Shown here piece after piece: positions 1 to 61,929 of a stretch of 64,000 bases of DNA. Under the pieces are notes generated by a model. It saw nothing but the letters and a program-made list of their open reading frames with translations. It was not told where the DNA came from and made no database searches. Made by a program: the position numbers and the translations under genes. This stretch comes from Macrobrachium rosenbergii. Its lineage: Eukaryota; Arthropoda; Malacostraca; Decapoda; Palaemonidae. The DNA is taken from the NCBI RefSeq assembly GCF_040412425.1, contig NC_089768.1:1009001-1073000 (forward strand), in the 5' to 3' direction. How positions within the stretch are numbered: the stretch's first letter is position 1; each line of letters begins with the position of its first letter.

Positions 1-930
1 TGCCAGAGCATCACAAATGAAACCAATTACTGTACTGTACAAATAAAAATGAGTCCAATAGAAACTTAGCTGTTGGGTATTGATAAAAATCTATGTGACC
101 CATCTTCAAAATGGAAAAGCTTTTGGCTTTAACATGGCTAAAGGTGACCATTTTCTCTACAAATCACAATAGCTCAAATAACAGCCAGTGGGTTACCTCA
201 AGGAACCAATCAACATACCTTAGGAATACTGTATACTAACTGACAATCTATAAATTACTTACAGAGATTTACCTGAATTACCGACTCACATAACTAATTA
301 CTGTATCATTATTCTAAGTCCTGAAACACCTGACTCCAGGAAACTATTGTGAATATAAAGTCATCTCAGAATGAAAAAAGACATGTGTCATATTATCAAG
401 GACTGGCTGACACAGAAACTAATTAGCCACAACAGGGAAAATTAGAAATGCAGAATAACATATGTTGCACAGTTACACTCAGTTGAAATGTGGCCCAGTC
501 AAGGCGAAATCTGAGGTAGGATATGGGTAGGAAAGGAAGAAAATTATAACCGACAATATAAAATAAGAGATCAAGTAAAAGGAGACCAAATGCAAGAGCA
601 CCTACGATCTGTAACTGAAGATTTACACGAAGTCTTAACATCCAGAGGGGGACTCAACATTGGGGTTAAAGAAGGTCTTTTCATTTTTTGCTAAGTGTGT
701 AATATGTACAATGCAAACTCTGGATGAAAGAATAATGCTATCTAAGACATTGGTGTCCTTGATACATACTGTATACATTAATAATGCAGATCATTTAAGA
801 CAGCTAAAATCCTACTGAGCTTACCTTCTCAAAAGAGATGTAAGCTTTTAAGAAATAAAAAAGGTAAATTTTAAAAACTGAATCATACGGGCATACAATA
901 CGATGCTGCTGCTGCTGCTGCACTAGGATG
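1..930. other. Intronic sequence left of exon H
   Basis: AT-rich sequence with no exon or element that I can recognise on either strand, apart from the (TGC)n run at 903-921. By position it belongs to the FIGNL1 intron after the Walker A exon. Confidence 0.5.
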
Positions 931-935
931 AAAAT

Positions 936-998
936 AAAGACAATAAATGATTAAATATTCATACCAAACAAAGACAATAAATGATTAAATATTCATAC

Positions 999-1000
<2 letters not shown>
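936..1000. repeat. Tandem 31-bp duplication covering the exon H splice donor
   Basis: The same 31 bp occurs at 936-966 and 970-1000, period 34. The right copy contains the FIGNL1 exon H donor (GGTATGAAT on the minus strand). The left copy therefore presents an identical GTATGAAT sequence 34 nt into the intron. A short (TGC)n run lies at 903-921. Confidence 0.85.
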
Positions 1001-52998
<51,998 letters not shown>

Positions 52999-53392
52999 CT
53001 ACAAAAACAGATTGCTTTAATTTCATAATCTAGACATACAACCATTTCAAAATAATTATACATAAATAACCAACTCTCCAAAAAATTTTTCCTGCTACAT
53101 TCAAACATGCTTTGCCTTTTTAAATGAAGTTTTCATAATAAAACTAATATTGTAATACTTACTTGAACACCTGAATTCGCCCTTAATCCCACTAGCCTGA
53201 ACAGCTCTCCATTACCAATCCCACTAGTGGGAAATTTTAACAGCCAGGGTTACCAGCGCTGCAGGTAAAATCTTGTCACTTGAGTTACCATAACAAATGG
53301 TTGGCAACGCTGACACTGGTGTGTGCCGACACTCCTACCTTCGTCAAATGCTTTATTCAAGTTCAAAATTGATGTGGGGAAAGGAGGGTGGG

Positions 53393-53482
53393 AATCATTC
53401 AGGTGTTCAGGTATATTACAATATTAGCTTTATTATGAAAACTCCATATTATAATACACTCCCTGAACAACTGAATTCACCC
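53393..53482. repeat. Internal complementary region of the 5.85-kb DIRS element
   Basis: First half complements the left (3') end including its extension outside the ITR (TTTTCATAATAAAACTAATA); second half complements the right (5') end (CAGGGAGTGTA). This asymmetry, with each half extending beyond the ITR, is what DIRS ICRs show. Confidence 0.8.
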
Positions 53483-53689
53483 GATTAACAAGATTTAAAG
53501 GAGGAGGGATCAATTCTATTCCACGCCCCTTTTTACAACCGCAGAGATAGTAGCTCACCAATCTGCTCTGCATAGGATATCTGTTTAGTCATACATTCAC
53601 CATGTTAATCAATGCTTTTGGTGAAGAGACAAGCTGGAGAGTACTTTGATTGTCAGTAAGGTCAGTACTGTCTCAGTCCATCGACCTCC

Positions 53690-53780
53690 CATGTGGCTCT
53701 TCAGAACCTCTCATGTATGGAGGAGTACAATGAGCCTCCCATGTGGCTATTCAGAGCCTCTCATGTATGGAGGGGAATGA
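53690..53780. repeat. Two-copy tandem repeat, about 52 bp
   Basis: CCTCCCATGTGGCT followed by TTCAGA.CCTCTCATGTATGG occurs twice in a row inside the 3' region of the 5.85-kb DIRS element. Confidence 0.85.
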
Positions 53781-54129
53781 AGCAGTGTGCAGAGCCGCTG
53801 TCCCTCCGGGTAACCCACCTAGGTTGCAGATAAGGCCCGACGACCAACAAGTGACGAAGTATCTCATCGCCGATGTAAGAACCTAACCTACTAGAGCATC
53901 CCCTCAGACTCTCGTAGGGAGACTATCAAAGACTAACATATTTAAAACGTACTAAAGCTAAGTTCATGTGATTATACTATCACTGCTGCCCAAGATTCTA
54001 AAGACTAAAAGGAACTCCTCTCTCTAGTTAACCTAAGAACCTCCGAACTAAGAGAATACCACCGCAGCTAAAATGAACACAAACTAGATATTAGAGTTAG
54101 CCGCTACACACGGACTAAGAGAATAACCC

Positions 54130-55411
54130 TCCAACGAGGCGAACTGAACATCTCTTAAGTAGAAGAAGTAAACACTGAGACAGACTTCCAAGTGGCAACC
54201 TCCAGAATAGAAGACACTGAATAATTCCTTAGAAAGGAAGATGAAGTGGCCATACTCCAAATACTGTGCGCCTGGGGTAAGACAGAGCTTAAAGACGACA
54301 AGAAGAACCCGGAGAAGCCTGGGAAATCACCTCCCTCTGAAAGTAACTAATCGCATTCTTTGACAGTGGACGGGAAGGATTCCGAGAAGAGGCAAAAAGT
54401 GTACGCGGACGAGGACGGAGCTTCTCAACCCTTGATAAATAGACTTTTAATGCTCTCACCAGACATAAAGACATCTCTGCTGGATCGCCAGCAACACACT
54501 CAGCAGAGAAAGAACCCTAAATGAACGAGGCAGAGGGTTGACCTCCGACTCCCTCTTCGCCACAAATTCTGGAAGAAAAGACAAATACCTATCCTTTCCC
54601 ACATAGGAAACCAACCTAGAGACTGCCTGAAGCTCACCCATCCTTCTAGCTGTAGCTAAAGCCATAAGAAAAAGCACCTTCTTAGTCAGTTGTCTTAACG
54701 TTAGATCTTCAATGGGTTCAAAGGCGGAGGAACGCAAAAATTGAAGTACAGTGAACCCCCCGTATTCGCTGGGGATGCGTCCCACACCCCCCGTGAATAG
54801 GTCAAATCCGCAAATGCTTAAAACCCCTCTAAAAACACTTAGAACTGCCCATTTTGATAGCTTAAACCAAGAAAAACCCTGTAAAAATGCTTATACCTGA
54901 GTATTTTAATAGTTTTATCACAAAAAAGTGCATTTATTCATGAAAATTATATGAAAATACAGTAATTAGTGAATATTTCTCAGTGAAAAATACCGTGAAT
55001 GGGTGAATTTTCCATGAAAAATGGCTAGATATGTTCCACAGAGAAACCAGCAATCGTGAGTCTGAACCATGAGAATGCTCTGAGGGGTTTTACTGTACTT
55101 CAACAGATCCCACGGAGGGGCCCAAGTCGCCAATGTTCAAACTTAAAAGAAAGTAACAAATTATGGATGATCTTACTACTAGAAATTTTGGGAAGATGGA
55201 AACTGCTATGCACTCAGCGGTAGCCAGCAATAGCCGAATACGAAAGACCCATGACTTTCCGCAGGAATAAAAGAAAATCAGCTATCTTAGCAATAGAAGG
55301 TCTAGAGATGGAATGACCTTCCTTATGACACCAACTTCTATACATTGTCCCTCTGACCTGGTAAGGTTTACGGGTTGACTTTCTCAAGCTGAAAGAAAGC
55401 TGTCTAGTCAC
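54130..55411 (-). pseudogene. Tyrosine recombinase of the 5.85-kb DIRS element, interrupted
   Basis: 55411-55214 holds the N-terminal core-binding part (IADFLLFLRKVMGLSYSAIAGYR). After a MITE at 54749-55095 the catalytic part resumes at once: VLQFLRSSAFEPIEDL, LMALATARRMGELQAVS (first Arg), LCLVRALKVYL and PLSKNAISYFQREVIS. In another frame follow PQAHSIWSMATSSSFLRNYS and ILEVATWKSV, then YLRDV. The HxxR Arg is Trp (HSIW; CGG to TGG would explain it). MITE, frameshifts and the lost Arg all inactivate it. Confidence 0.8.
54749..55095. mobile_element. 347-bp MITE inside the DIRS recombinase
   Basis: Inverted ends CAGTGAACCCCCCGTATTC and GGGGTTTTACTG, flanked on both sides by TA (54747-54748 and 55096-55097). 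The recombinase reading frame matches right up to both edges, so the insertion point is exact. Confidence 0.88.
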
Positions 55412-55452
55412 AGCTTTAGGGAGTCTGGCCTGTCAAGCTGCTCGCTCGATAG

Positions 55453-55962
55453 TCACCATGCAACTAGGTTCAGCACGAGAGGGTTTGGATGATAATGGTG
55501 AAAATACAGTTGTCTGAGATCTTTCCACATGAGTAAGAACATCAGAACTTCCGTGAGGAATTCTAGGAGTTCCGAAAACCAAGGGTGTTGGGGCCAGCAA
55601 GGAGCTATTAGAGTCATAGACGTCTTGACACTCTCCCACAATTTCCTGATCACCTGAATAAGACCGAATGGAGGAAAAGCATACACCAGCATGTGATTCC
55701 GATTTTGTAACACCGCATCGGTGCCTATTGACATGGGGTCCACCACTGGTGAGAAATAAACCAGAAGACGATGGTTTAATCATGTCACGAATAAGTCCAC
55801 AGTTGCTGGCCACCTCCGGAGAACCTGACATGCTACTTCCTGAGCCAAAGTCCACTCTCCCCCCAATAACTGACGAGAGCCACTTAACGAATCAGCCAGT
55901 ACATTGAGACTCCGATACAAATTGGGGAAGAAGAGACAGATCCGAAGGGACATAGCTGTCAC
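55453..55962 (-). pseudogene. RNase H end and connection block of the 5.85-kb DIRS element
   Basis: 55962-55780: SLNVLADSLSGSRQLLGGEW then VLRRWPATVDLFVT, the last RNase H motif and the DLF box. 55746-55453: MLVYAFPPFGLIQVIRKLWE then MTLIAPCWPQHPWFSELLEF, the connection block. RT and the first half of RNase H are missing upstream; the junction with gag-derived sequence is near 55960. Confidence 0.75.
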
Positions 55963-56058
55963 TCTTTAAGAACCCCATTTAAACCTGACAATATCCAAAG
56001 AGAGTGCGAAGGAGCCTCAGTCTGATTGTGCAACACATCCTCCAAAGCATCTGCTCCC

Positions 56059-58638
56059 CTAAGAGAAATCCCTACAAGCCGAGACAACGCGAGACCTAGA
56101 CAGGGTTGCCTTAACTGATTCGTTGAGTGGCAACCTGACACCTGCCGAAGGGTTACCTTGAGCTGAATAAATTGCCTTACACGGAGAAAGAAAAGAAATG
56201 TCCTGCCTGTTAGAAGCCACCACTGACACTAGACAGCCGTCTGCCTCCTCCAAAGCGTGTCTAACCTGACGAACCAAACCAGCCCACACGAAAAAGGAGC
56301 AGGAGCTGGCTTAGTGGCATAAAAAGACTCAAATAAAGACTAATTTGACGAATGCAGTTGGTCCAGAGCTCTTGCTTGAGGGTACAAAGAAGTAACATAC
56401 TCAAGCATACGTCTGTAACCGTTACTGCTAGCAAGAGGACATTCTAAGTCCACAGGAATCTCCTGAACCTCCAGATGAGAATCCTGTTCCACAAGTCCGA
56501 ACAGTCTAAGACAGACAAAGGAGGAGAAACTGAATGAAGCCCAGACGACGACGAAGAGTCTGCAAACAGACCATAACCAGAATGCTGAACACCAACACCT
56601 AACCGGGTACCCAGAGCTGAATCCACATTGTTGATTCCACTGGGAGGAAGAGAGGGAGGAACTGAGAAACCCAGAGCTGAGTCCTCATTGTTACCAAAGG
56701 GAAGACGAGTGAGAGGAGCCAAACCCACATTGCTAAACCCTGGGGGAGTATGCGCAAATGAAACCACTTGCAGCGGGACGGAAGAAGACGAAGAGGAAGG
56801 AGGGAGAATGAAAGAGGTAGAAGCTACACTTAGAGGATCCGCAGCGGAAAATGTAGGCGATGACAGCTGCAAACTGCTCAGAGAAGGTACCGCAAGACCA
56901 GTCAAAACAGCGGAGTGCAAACCCGAACTAGAAACAACAGGCAAACCCTGTGAAATACCTGATACTACCAGAACAGCCGCTTGATGCGGAAGCAAGGGGT
57001 CGCGCACCCAAAGGATTGGAACATGAAATGCCTGAGGCCAAATTCTGCCGAAACTGCGTTTTCACCTGTCCGGAAGATCCTCCTACTGAAGAAGACTGTA
57101 CTGAGGAATGAAAGGCGGAAGACAAAGGAATAGCAGATGAAGAAAGATTTACCTGAGAAGAGGAAATGCCAAAGTCGAAGAAGGAGGGAAAGCGGAAGAT
57201 GCAGAAGCCGCGGGAAAGACAGAAGAAGAAGAAGAAGAAGAAGAAGAAGAAGAAGAAGAAGAAGAAGAAGAAGAAGAAGAAGAAGAAGAAGAAGAAGAAG
57301 AACCCGAAGAGGAGACTGAAAGAGAAGCAACGGAGAATGTGGGAGTGGAAGATAAAGCGACAGATAACCCAGAGGAAGAAGAAGAATCCTTAGGACGAAG
57401 AGACAAAAAGTACACAGAATCCGCCCCTCCTTGATAATCCTGAAGCATGTCCGACATGAATTCTAGACACTCCTGTGTCACATACTCTCTAATGTTAGAG
57501 AAACCATTCAAAAAACAACCTCTCGCCATAAGTCTGTACCCTTTTGAAAGACCCAACAAATCCGCATTATATTCCGCCACGTCCAACTGCCGATCACGCA
57601 AACCACTTTTAGAAGCTAAAAAAGACACACCAGAATCCATCTTACTAGATGGAGTAGGAAAAACAGAGAAGGGGGAACTAAAGTAGAAGATTCAGAAACA
57701 GTCGAAAGAGAGTTAGGAGCTAAAGCAAAAGGATTCTGCCCCACAGGAACTGAAACATTGACTTAAGACTTTGAGCCAGACCGAAACAGAAGCGATGAAG
57801 GCGAAATACTCACACCCGGAACCGGAACCCGTCCAGGAGAGCATTTCTGCACACTTAATGCTTTCTCCTTACTACCTAATCCAGATCTATCCATCTTTGT
57901 CATGCATTAAATTTATCATCAACACTACAAGGGGGTTATGGGGGAGGGGGGGATCCTTCACTGCCTGCTCCGCGCTGAGGGGGCCGGCAGAACCTACCCA
58001 TTCGGAGGCTTGCAGTTCTCCATTACCCTCAGCACCGTTGGGGCTGGTTCTGGAACAGGCGGGGAAGCTGAAAAGGAAGAAGGATTAGACATCCTAACAC
58101 TACTACTATCCCTATCTGAAAATTGTTGAAAAAGACGAGCTATTAAATTTGTCATACTAATTGCAATCCTATCCTCTATCTGTTTGACTACCTCTGAACT
58201 CGCTAAATCTTTCAACTGATCTGTAACAGAAGCCTGAGACACTTGAGGCAATGAAGAATCTGACCGCCATTTGCTGCCAGCCAACGACTTCCGATGACGA
58301 ATTTAATCCTCCATCTCTTCTACCGTCCAATCGGAACATTCATCGCAACGAGTCTGCACATCACACTTAACCTTCCTACATACCTGACAGATTGAATGTC
58401 TATCGTGTCTCAAGGTACTCATCTGTCTCTTGCAGGAAGAACAGGAGCGATGAGAGCTAGCATCCACAGTCGTAGGGGCAGTCGAAGTTGAAATTGAAGC
58501 CGAAGGCGCGGTAGTAGAAGGTGAAAGAGAAGACTTGTTCATGATGACCAATCGATTCCGGGAACCGGCAAATCCAAATCCAAAAACGTTCCACGTCGAA
58601 AATATCCAGAAAAAGCTCAGCAACCGAGCAGAAGTCAT
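56059..58638 (-). pseudogene. Gag of the 5.85-kb DIRS element
   Basis: The N-terminal frame 58638-58303 contains SSCKRQMSTLRHDRHSICQ then VCRKVKCDVQTRCDECSDW, a Cys/His cluster ending CxxCxxW. Then come 58284-57994 (VVKQIEDRIAISMTNLIARL, helical), 57640-57149 (ECLEFMSDMLQDYQGGADSV followed by a long Ser run) and 57007-56444 (Ser/Pro-rich). 56289-56059 has VRQVRHALEEADGCLVSVVA. Frames shift between pieces. The gag call rests on place in the element, the Cys cluster and similarity of layout to the 37-kb copy. Confidence 0.6.
57221..57302. repeat. (GAA)n microsatellite inside gag
   Basis: About 82 bp of pure GAA/AAG. In the minus gag frame it reads as a poly-Ser run; in other frames it makes false poly-Lys, poly-Arg or poly-Leu ORFs. 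Confidence 0.95.
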
Positions 58639-58975
58639 AAATCAAGGAGAAAAAACCAGTAAATACAATCCAGATCTTCACCAGAAATCCAAAATACAAA
58701 AGAGAAGTTGGGCAATAGGATTAAACTTCGCACTGCGGGAGGAAACAAATGTCCAGCAGCGTGTACAAAAAACAAATTGACGAAGGTAGGAGTGTCAGCA
58801 CACAACTGGGTCAGCACTGACAACTGTTTGTTATGGTAGCTCAAGTGACAAAATTTTACCTGCAGCGTTGGTAACGCCAGCTGTTAAAATTTCCCACTAG
58901 TGGGATTGGTAATTGAGAACTGTTTGGGCTGGTGGGATTAAAGGCGAATTCAGGTGTTCAGGGAGTGTACTGCAT

Positions 58976-59365
58976 TAGCTTATTTTATTGTAAACTATGG
59001 TGTATCAAATCATTCATAACTTTTATGAGTGCTTTCCAAATATTTCCAGAGTATGGTAATTAAAAAGAATGAAACATTGCAAAAAAACTGTATATATCTG
59101 AATTATCAAATTATCATACCAGAGTAATGACAGACAGTGAACCTTAAAGCCATTAAAGGTGTATGAGTTATACAGTATGCTAGCTACAAAGAACAAAATT
59201 CACATAAAGATGCTATTCTTGAAACATCAATTCCATTTCATACCCACTGGTTATGCTAAACTAATCACAGATGGTGCAAAGTACCACAGTAAGTAGAGAC
59301 CATTTTTCATAATACGGCCGCCACATTACTTGAAAAGCTCAGTGCAAAGGCAGAAATTACATTAT
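58976..59365. other. Intron or intergenic spacer between two DIRS elements
   Basis: AT-rich. No FIGNL1 5' exon could be recognised here. Confidence 0.4.
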
Positions 59366-59394
59366 TTTTTATAGTGTAGTCGCTTTTTCCATCC

Positions 59395-60050
59395 TCAAGG
59401 AGTTACCTTCCATGGTCTACCAGAGCTCCATGGTGACCAAACTAATATCAAAGAATTCTCTTCTAGTTGGTCTTTTTGGCCAGGTATTGTGTCGTAATGA
59501 TTAACAGTATAACATGTGATGGCGTACATAATGGACTCAAAGATAAGAGGGAACTTTCCCTTATCTTCAGCAAAGCTGAACCCAGTTTTTCTAACAGCAA
59601 AAGAACCTGCAAGAAAGAGAAGTGACTATTGCTCGTGCGGATCCGCCCTCTTGTTTACAACTGGGCCGTTAAAAGACCAAGGAGCCATTACTCTCTGTTG
59701 GTCAATGCAGGGTGATCCCTTGCCCAAATCCCATGCCTTTTCATCAGGGAAGTGGGAGGGTTTTGAGGACTCAACAGCGACAACCAAAAATAGGTTTTTC
59801 TTATGTCAAAACCTGTTGTTTGATAGCATAGTCGCTTGTTTCGTCCTCAAGGAGATTTACAAAGAGGTTGACAGGTAACGAAAAAGGCTTAAGCTCTCAC
59901 TTTTTAATCCCAACACCCCAAAGGAAATAACATTTCTGGTCCAAGGTCAGGCCACAGATTTCAAGTCCCATTCTTTATTCCAAATACTCTTCAGGTTTTG
60001 ATACCAAGGAACAAGAAACTATACACAAATTTACATTTTAGGATGTAGTT
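59395..60050. repeat. DIRS 3' terminal region and ICR, reversed copy of the 29-kb tail
   Basis: AAGGAGTTACCTTCCATGGT and AGAGCTCCATGGTGACCAAA (59400-59450), GACAACCAAAAATAGGTTTT (near 59780) and CACCCCAAAGGAAATAACAT (near 59915) all match the reverse complement of 29043-29745 in order. Confidence 0.78.
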
Positions 60051-60909
60051 CTGCAGACGAGATGTTACTGCTGCTGCACCACCTGCGGAAGATAGCCCAC
60101 TTGGCCTGGTAGGCTTGGCTGGTAGACTTACGTCTACATCTAGAAATAGCATCCGCAGCTGATAGTCCTTGATGGAACTTCCAAAGGTGAGGCTGTTTGA
60201 GAAGATGTGAACTTTGAGGCAGTAACCTTGAGAAGTCCACAAGAAGCTTGAGAAGGTCCGGGAACCATTCTTTGAGAGGCCAAAAGGGCACTATCAGGGT
60301 CACTGATACGTTTCTGTGACTCTTCAATTTGTTGAGAAAACCCCCCTCACCGTGCTGAATGTGGAAAGGCATAGAGGTCCAGGTTCGACCAGTCTATCAG
60401 CATTGTGTCTGCTGCCCATGTCTTAGGATCCAGGACTGGTGAACAAAATAGAGAGGGTAATTTTTCGACGTGGCGAACAAGTCCACTGTCGGCCTGCCCC
60501 ACAACTTCCAGAAGCTGTCGCAGAAACTGGAGTGCAGGTTCCACTCTGTCGGAGGGACCTCACCCCGTCAACTTAATCCGTCTGCCAAGACGTTCATCTT
60601 TCCGTGGATGAATCTGGCGATAAGTCTGACCCAATTCTGGCCTCCCCAAATTAGCAGCTCCTTCACTGTCTGACAAAGGGAGAATGAGTGGGTTCTGCCC
60701 TGATTCTTGATATAGGAGAGAGCCGTGGTGTTGTTGGAATGTACCATCATGGTTCTGTTTGCTACTGCTTTCACAAAATGCTTCAGGCCGAGGTGAATGG
60801 AATAAAACCTTGCCGTTTCTATGCAGCTTCCTTTGATCCACAGACCAAATGCCGGAAGCTTCCTGAGTGTCCAGAAGAGCTTCCCACCCCTGGTCTGAGG
60901 TATCAGCAT
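60031..60909 (-). pseudogene. RNase H, connection and recombinase start of the right-edge DIRS element
   Basis: 60909-60568 shows LGLKHFVKAVANRTMMVHSN then NTTALSYIKNQGRTHS, and FIHGKMNVLADGLS with the last Asp. In the middle motif the expected Asp of H-[ST]-D-N-T is Asn (HSNNT). The frame 60372-60031 gives LIVPFWPLKEWFPDLLKLL and the first recombinase residues (FHQGLSAADAISRC, KWAIFRRWC) before the sequence leaves the family. Confidence 0.75.
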
Positions 60910-61924
60910 AGAAGGAGAGATCAGGGCTTGGAAGTTGTAAAGACTTTCCCTCTGAAAGTCTCTCCCTGGAAGTCCACCACCAGAGATCCTCCTTTAACTT
61001 GCTCATAACTGGGAACGACACTGTGTCCGATTGCTGTCTTCTGTTCCAGCTTGCACATAGAAAGAACTGAAGGGGCCTCATATGAAGTCTTCCTAGATTT
61101 GCAAACTGTTCTATGTATGAGAGGGTTCCCAGCAGACTCATCCATCGATTCGCTGGGCAAACTGGAAGCAAAAGAAGGTCCTGTACTGACTGAAGGCAGG
61201 ACTCTAACCTCTTTGGGGAAGGAAAAGCCAAACTCAGTGAGTTGATCCTCATCCCCAAATACAGAATCTCCTGAGTTGGGGCTAGTTGGGACTTCTCTTG
61301 AAGAAGGGTAGTCTGCGGATCCTTCGTGCACTGTTCCTGAGACTGGGAGTGGAGGAGCCAGTCGTCTAGGTATAGACTTACGTTGATACCTAGGAGGTGA
61401 AGCCATCTCGCAAGGGGTGACAGGACTCACGTGAATACTTGTGGGGCAGTGGAGAGACTGAAACAAAGGTCCCGAAACTTTAAGACTTTGCCCCCAAAGA
61501 CAAATCTAAGGTATTTCCTGGACTCCAGATGTATTGGAATATGGAAATACCTGTCCTGCATGTCGAATGTTATCATCCAGTCGCCCTGCTGGATGGAGGA
61601 TAACACTGACTGATTTGTCTCCATTATGAACTTTGTCTTCTGTATTAAGAAGTTCAAAGTGCTGACGTCGAGGACAGGTCTCCATCCCCCCAATGACTTG
61701 GGGACCACGAACAAGCGGTTGTAAAATCCTCTTGAAGTCCAATCCTCCACTACCTCTATGGTCTTCTTCCTTAGGAGGGAAGACACTTCCTCCGAGAGAG
61801 CTACAAACTGCTCAGAGCCCTCCAAGTCTGCCGTCAATGCGATCAGCGAATTCACAAGAGGACAGTACTCTAAGAATGGGATCGAGTAACCCTCTTTGAG
61901 CACTTTGATCGTCCAGGGCTCCAC
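60835..61924 (-). pseudogene. Reverse transcriptase of the right-edge DIRS element, one TGA
   Basis: A single frame runs from 61924 to about 60840: LRKKTIEVVEDWTSRGFYNR, RPVLDVSTLN, GDWMITFDMQDRYFHIPIH (motif A), FSLSTAPQVFT, TGA (61427-61429), VLSPLARW, then YLDDWLLHSQ (61372-61358, catalytic box intact), LYLGMRINSL, LGRLHMRPLQFFL and the first RNase H motif SFYADTSDQGWEALL. Apart from the TGA the frame is open for about 1.08 kb. A frameshift near 60835 precedes the rest of RNase H. Confidence 0.85.
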
Positions 61925-61929
61925 GCCTC

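Larger units (their letters stand above)
53127..58975 (-). mobile_element. DIRS deletion derivative with ITRs and ICR, lacking RT (5.85 kb)
   Basis: ITRs at 53161-53347 and 58779-58961 are inverted copies (GAACACCTGAATTCGCCC against GGCGAATTCAGGTGTTC; both contain CCCACTAGTGGGAAATTTTA, which is near-palindromic). The ICR at 53393-53482 joins a complement of the 53127-53170 end (TTACAATATTAGCTTTATTA) to a complement of the right end (ACACTCCCTGAACAACTGAA). On the minus strand it encodes gag, then passes at about 55960 straight into the end of RNase H, so RT is absent. A recombinase follows, interrupted by a MITE. Confidence 0.85.

Noticed and set aside
55433..55855. 140-codon minus ORF in the 5.85-kb DIRS element
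   Set aside because: It is a shifted frame; the frame at 55746-55453 carries the conserved FPPF and WPQHPWF motifs.
57137..57393. Poly-Arg, poly-Lys and poly-Leu ORFs
   Set aside because: All are readings of one (GAA)n run inside gag; only the poly-Ser frame continues into gag-like sequence.
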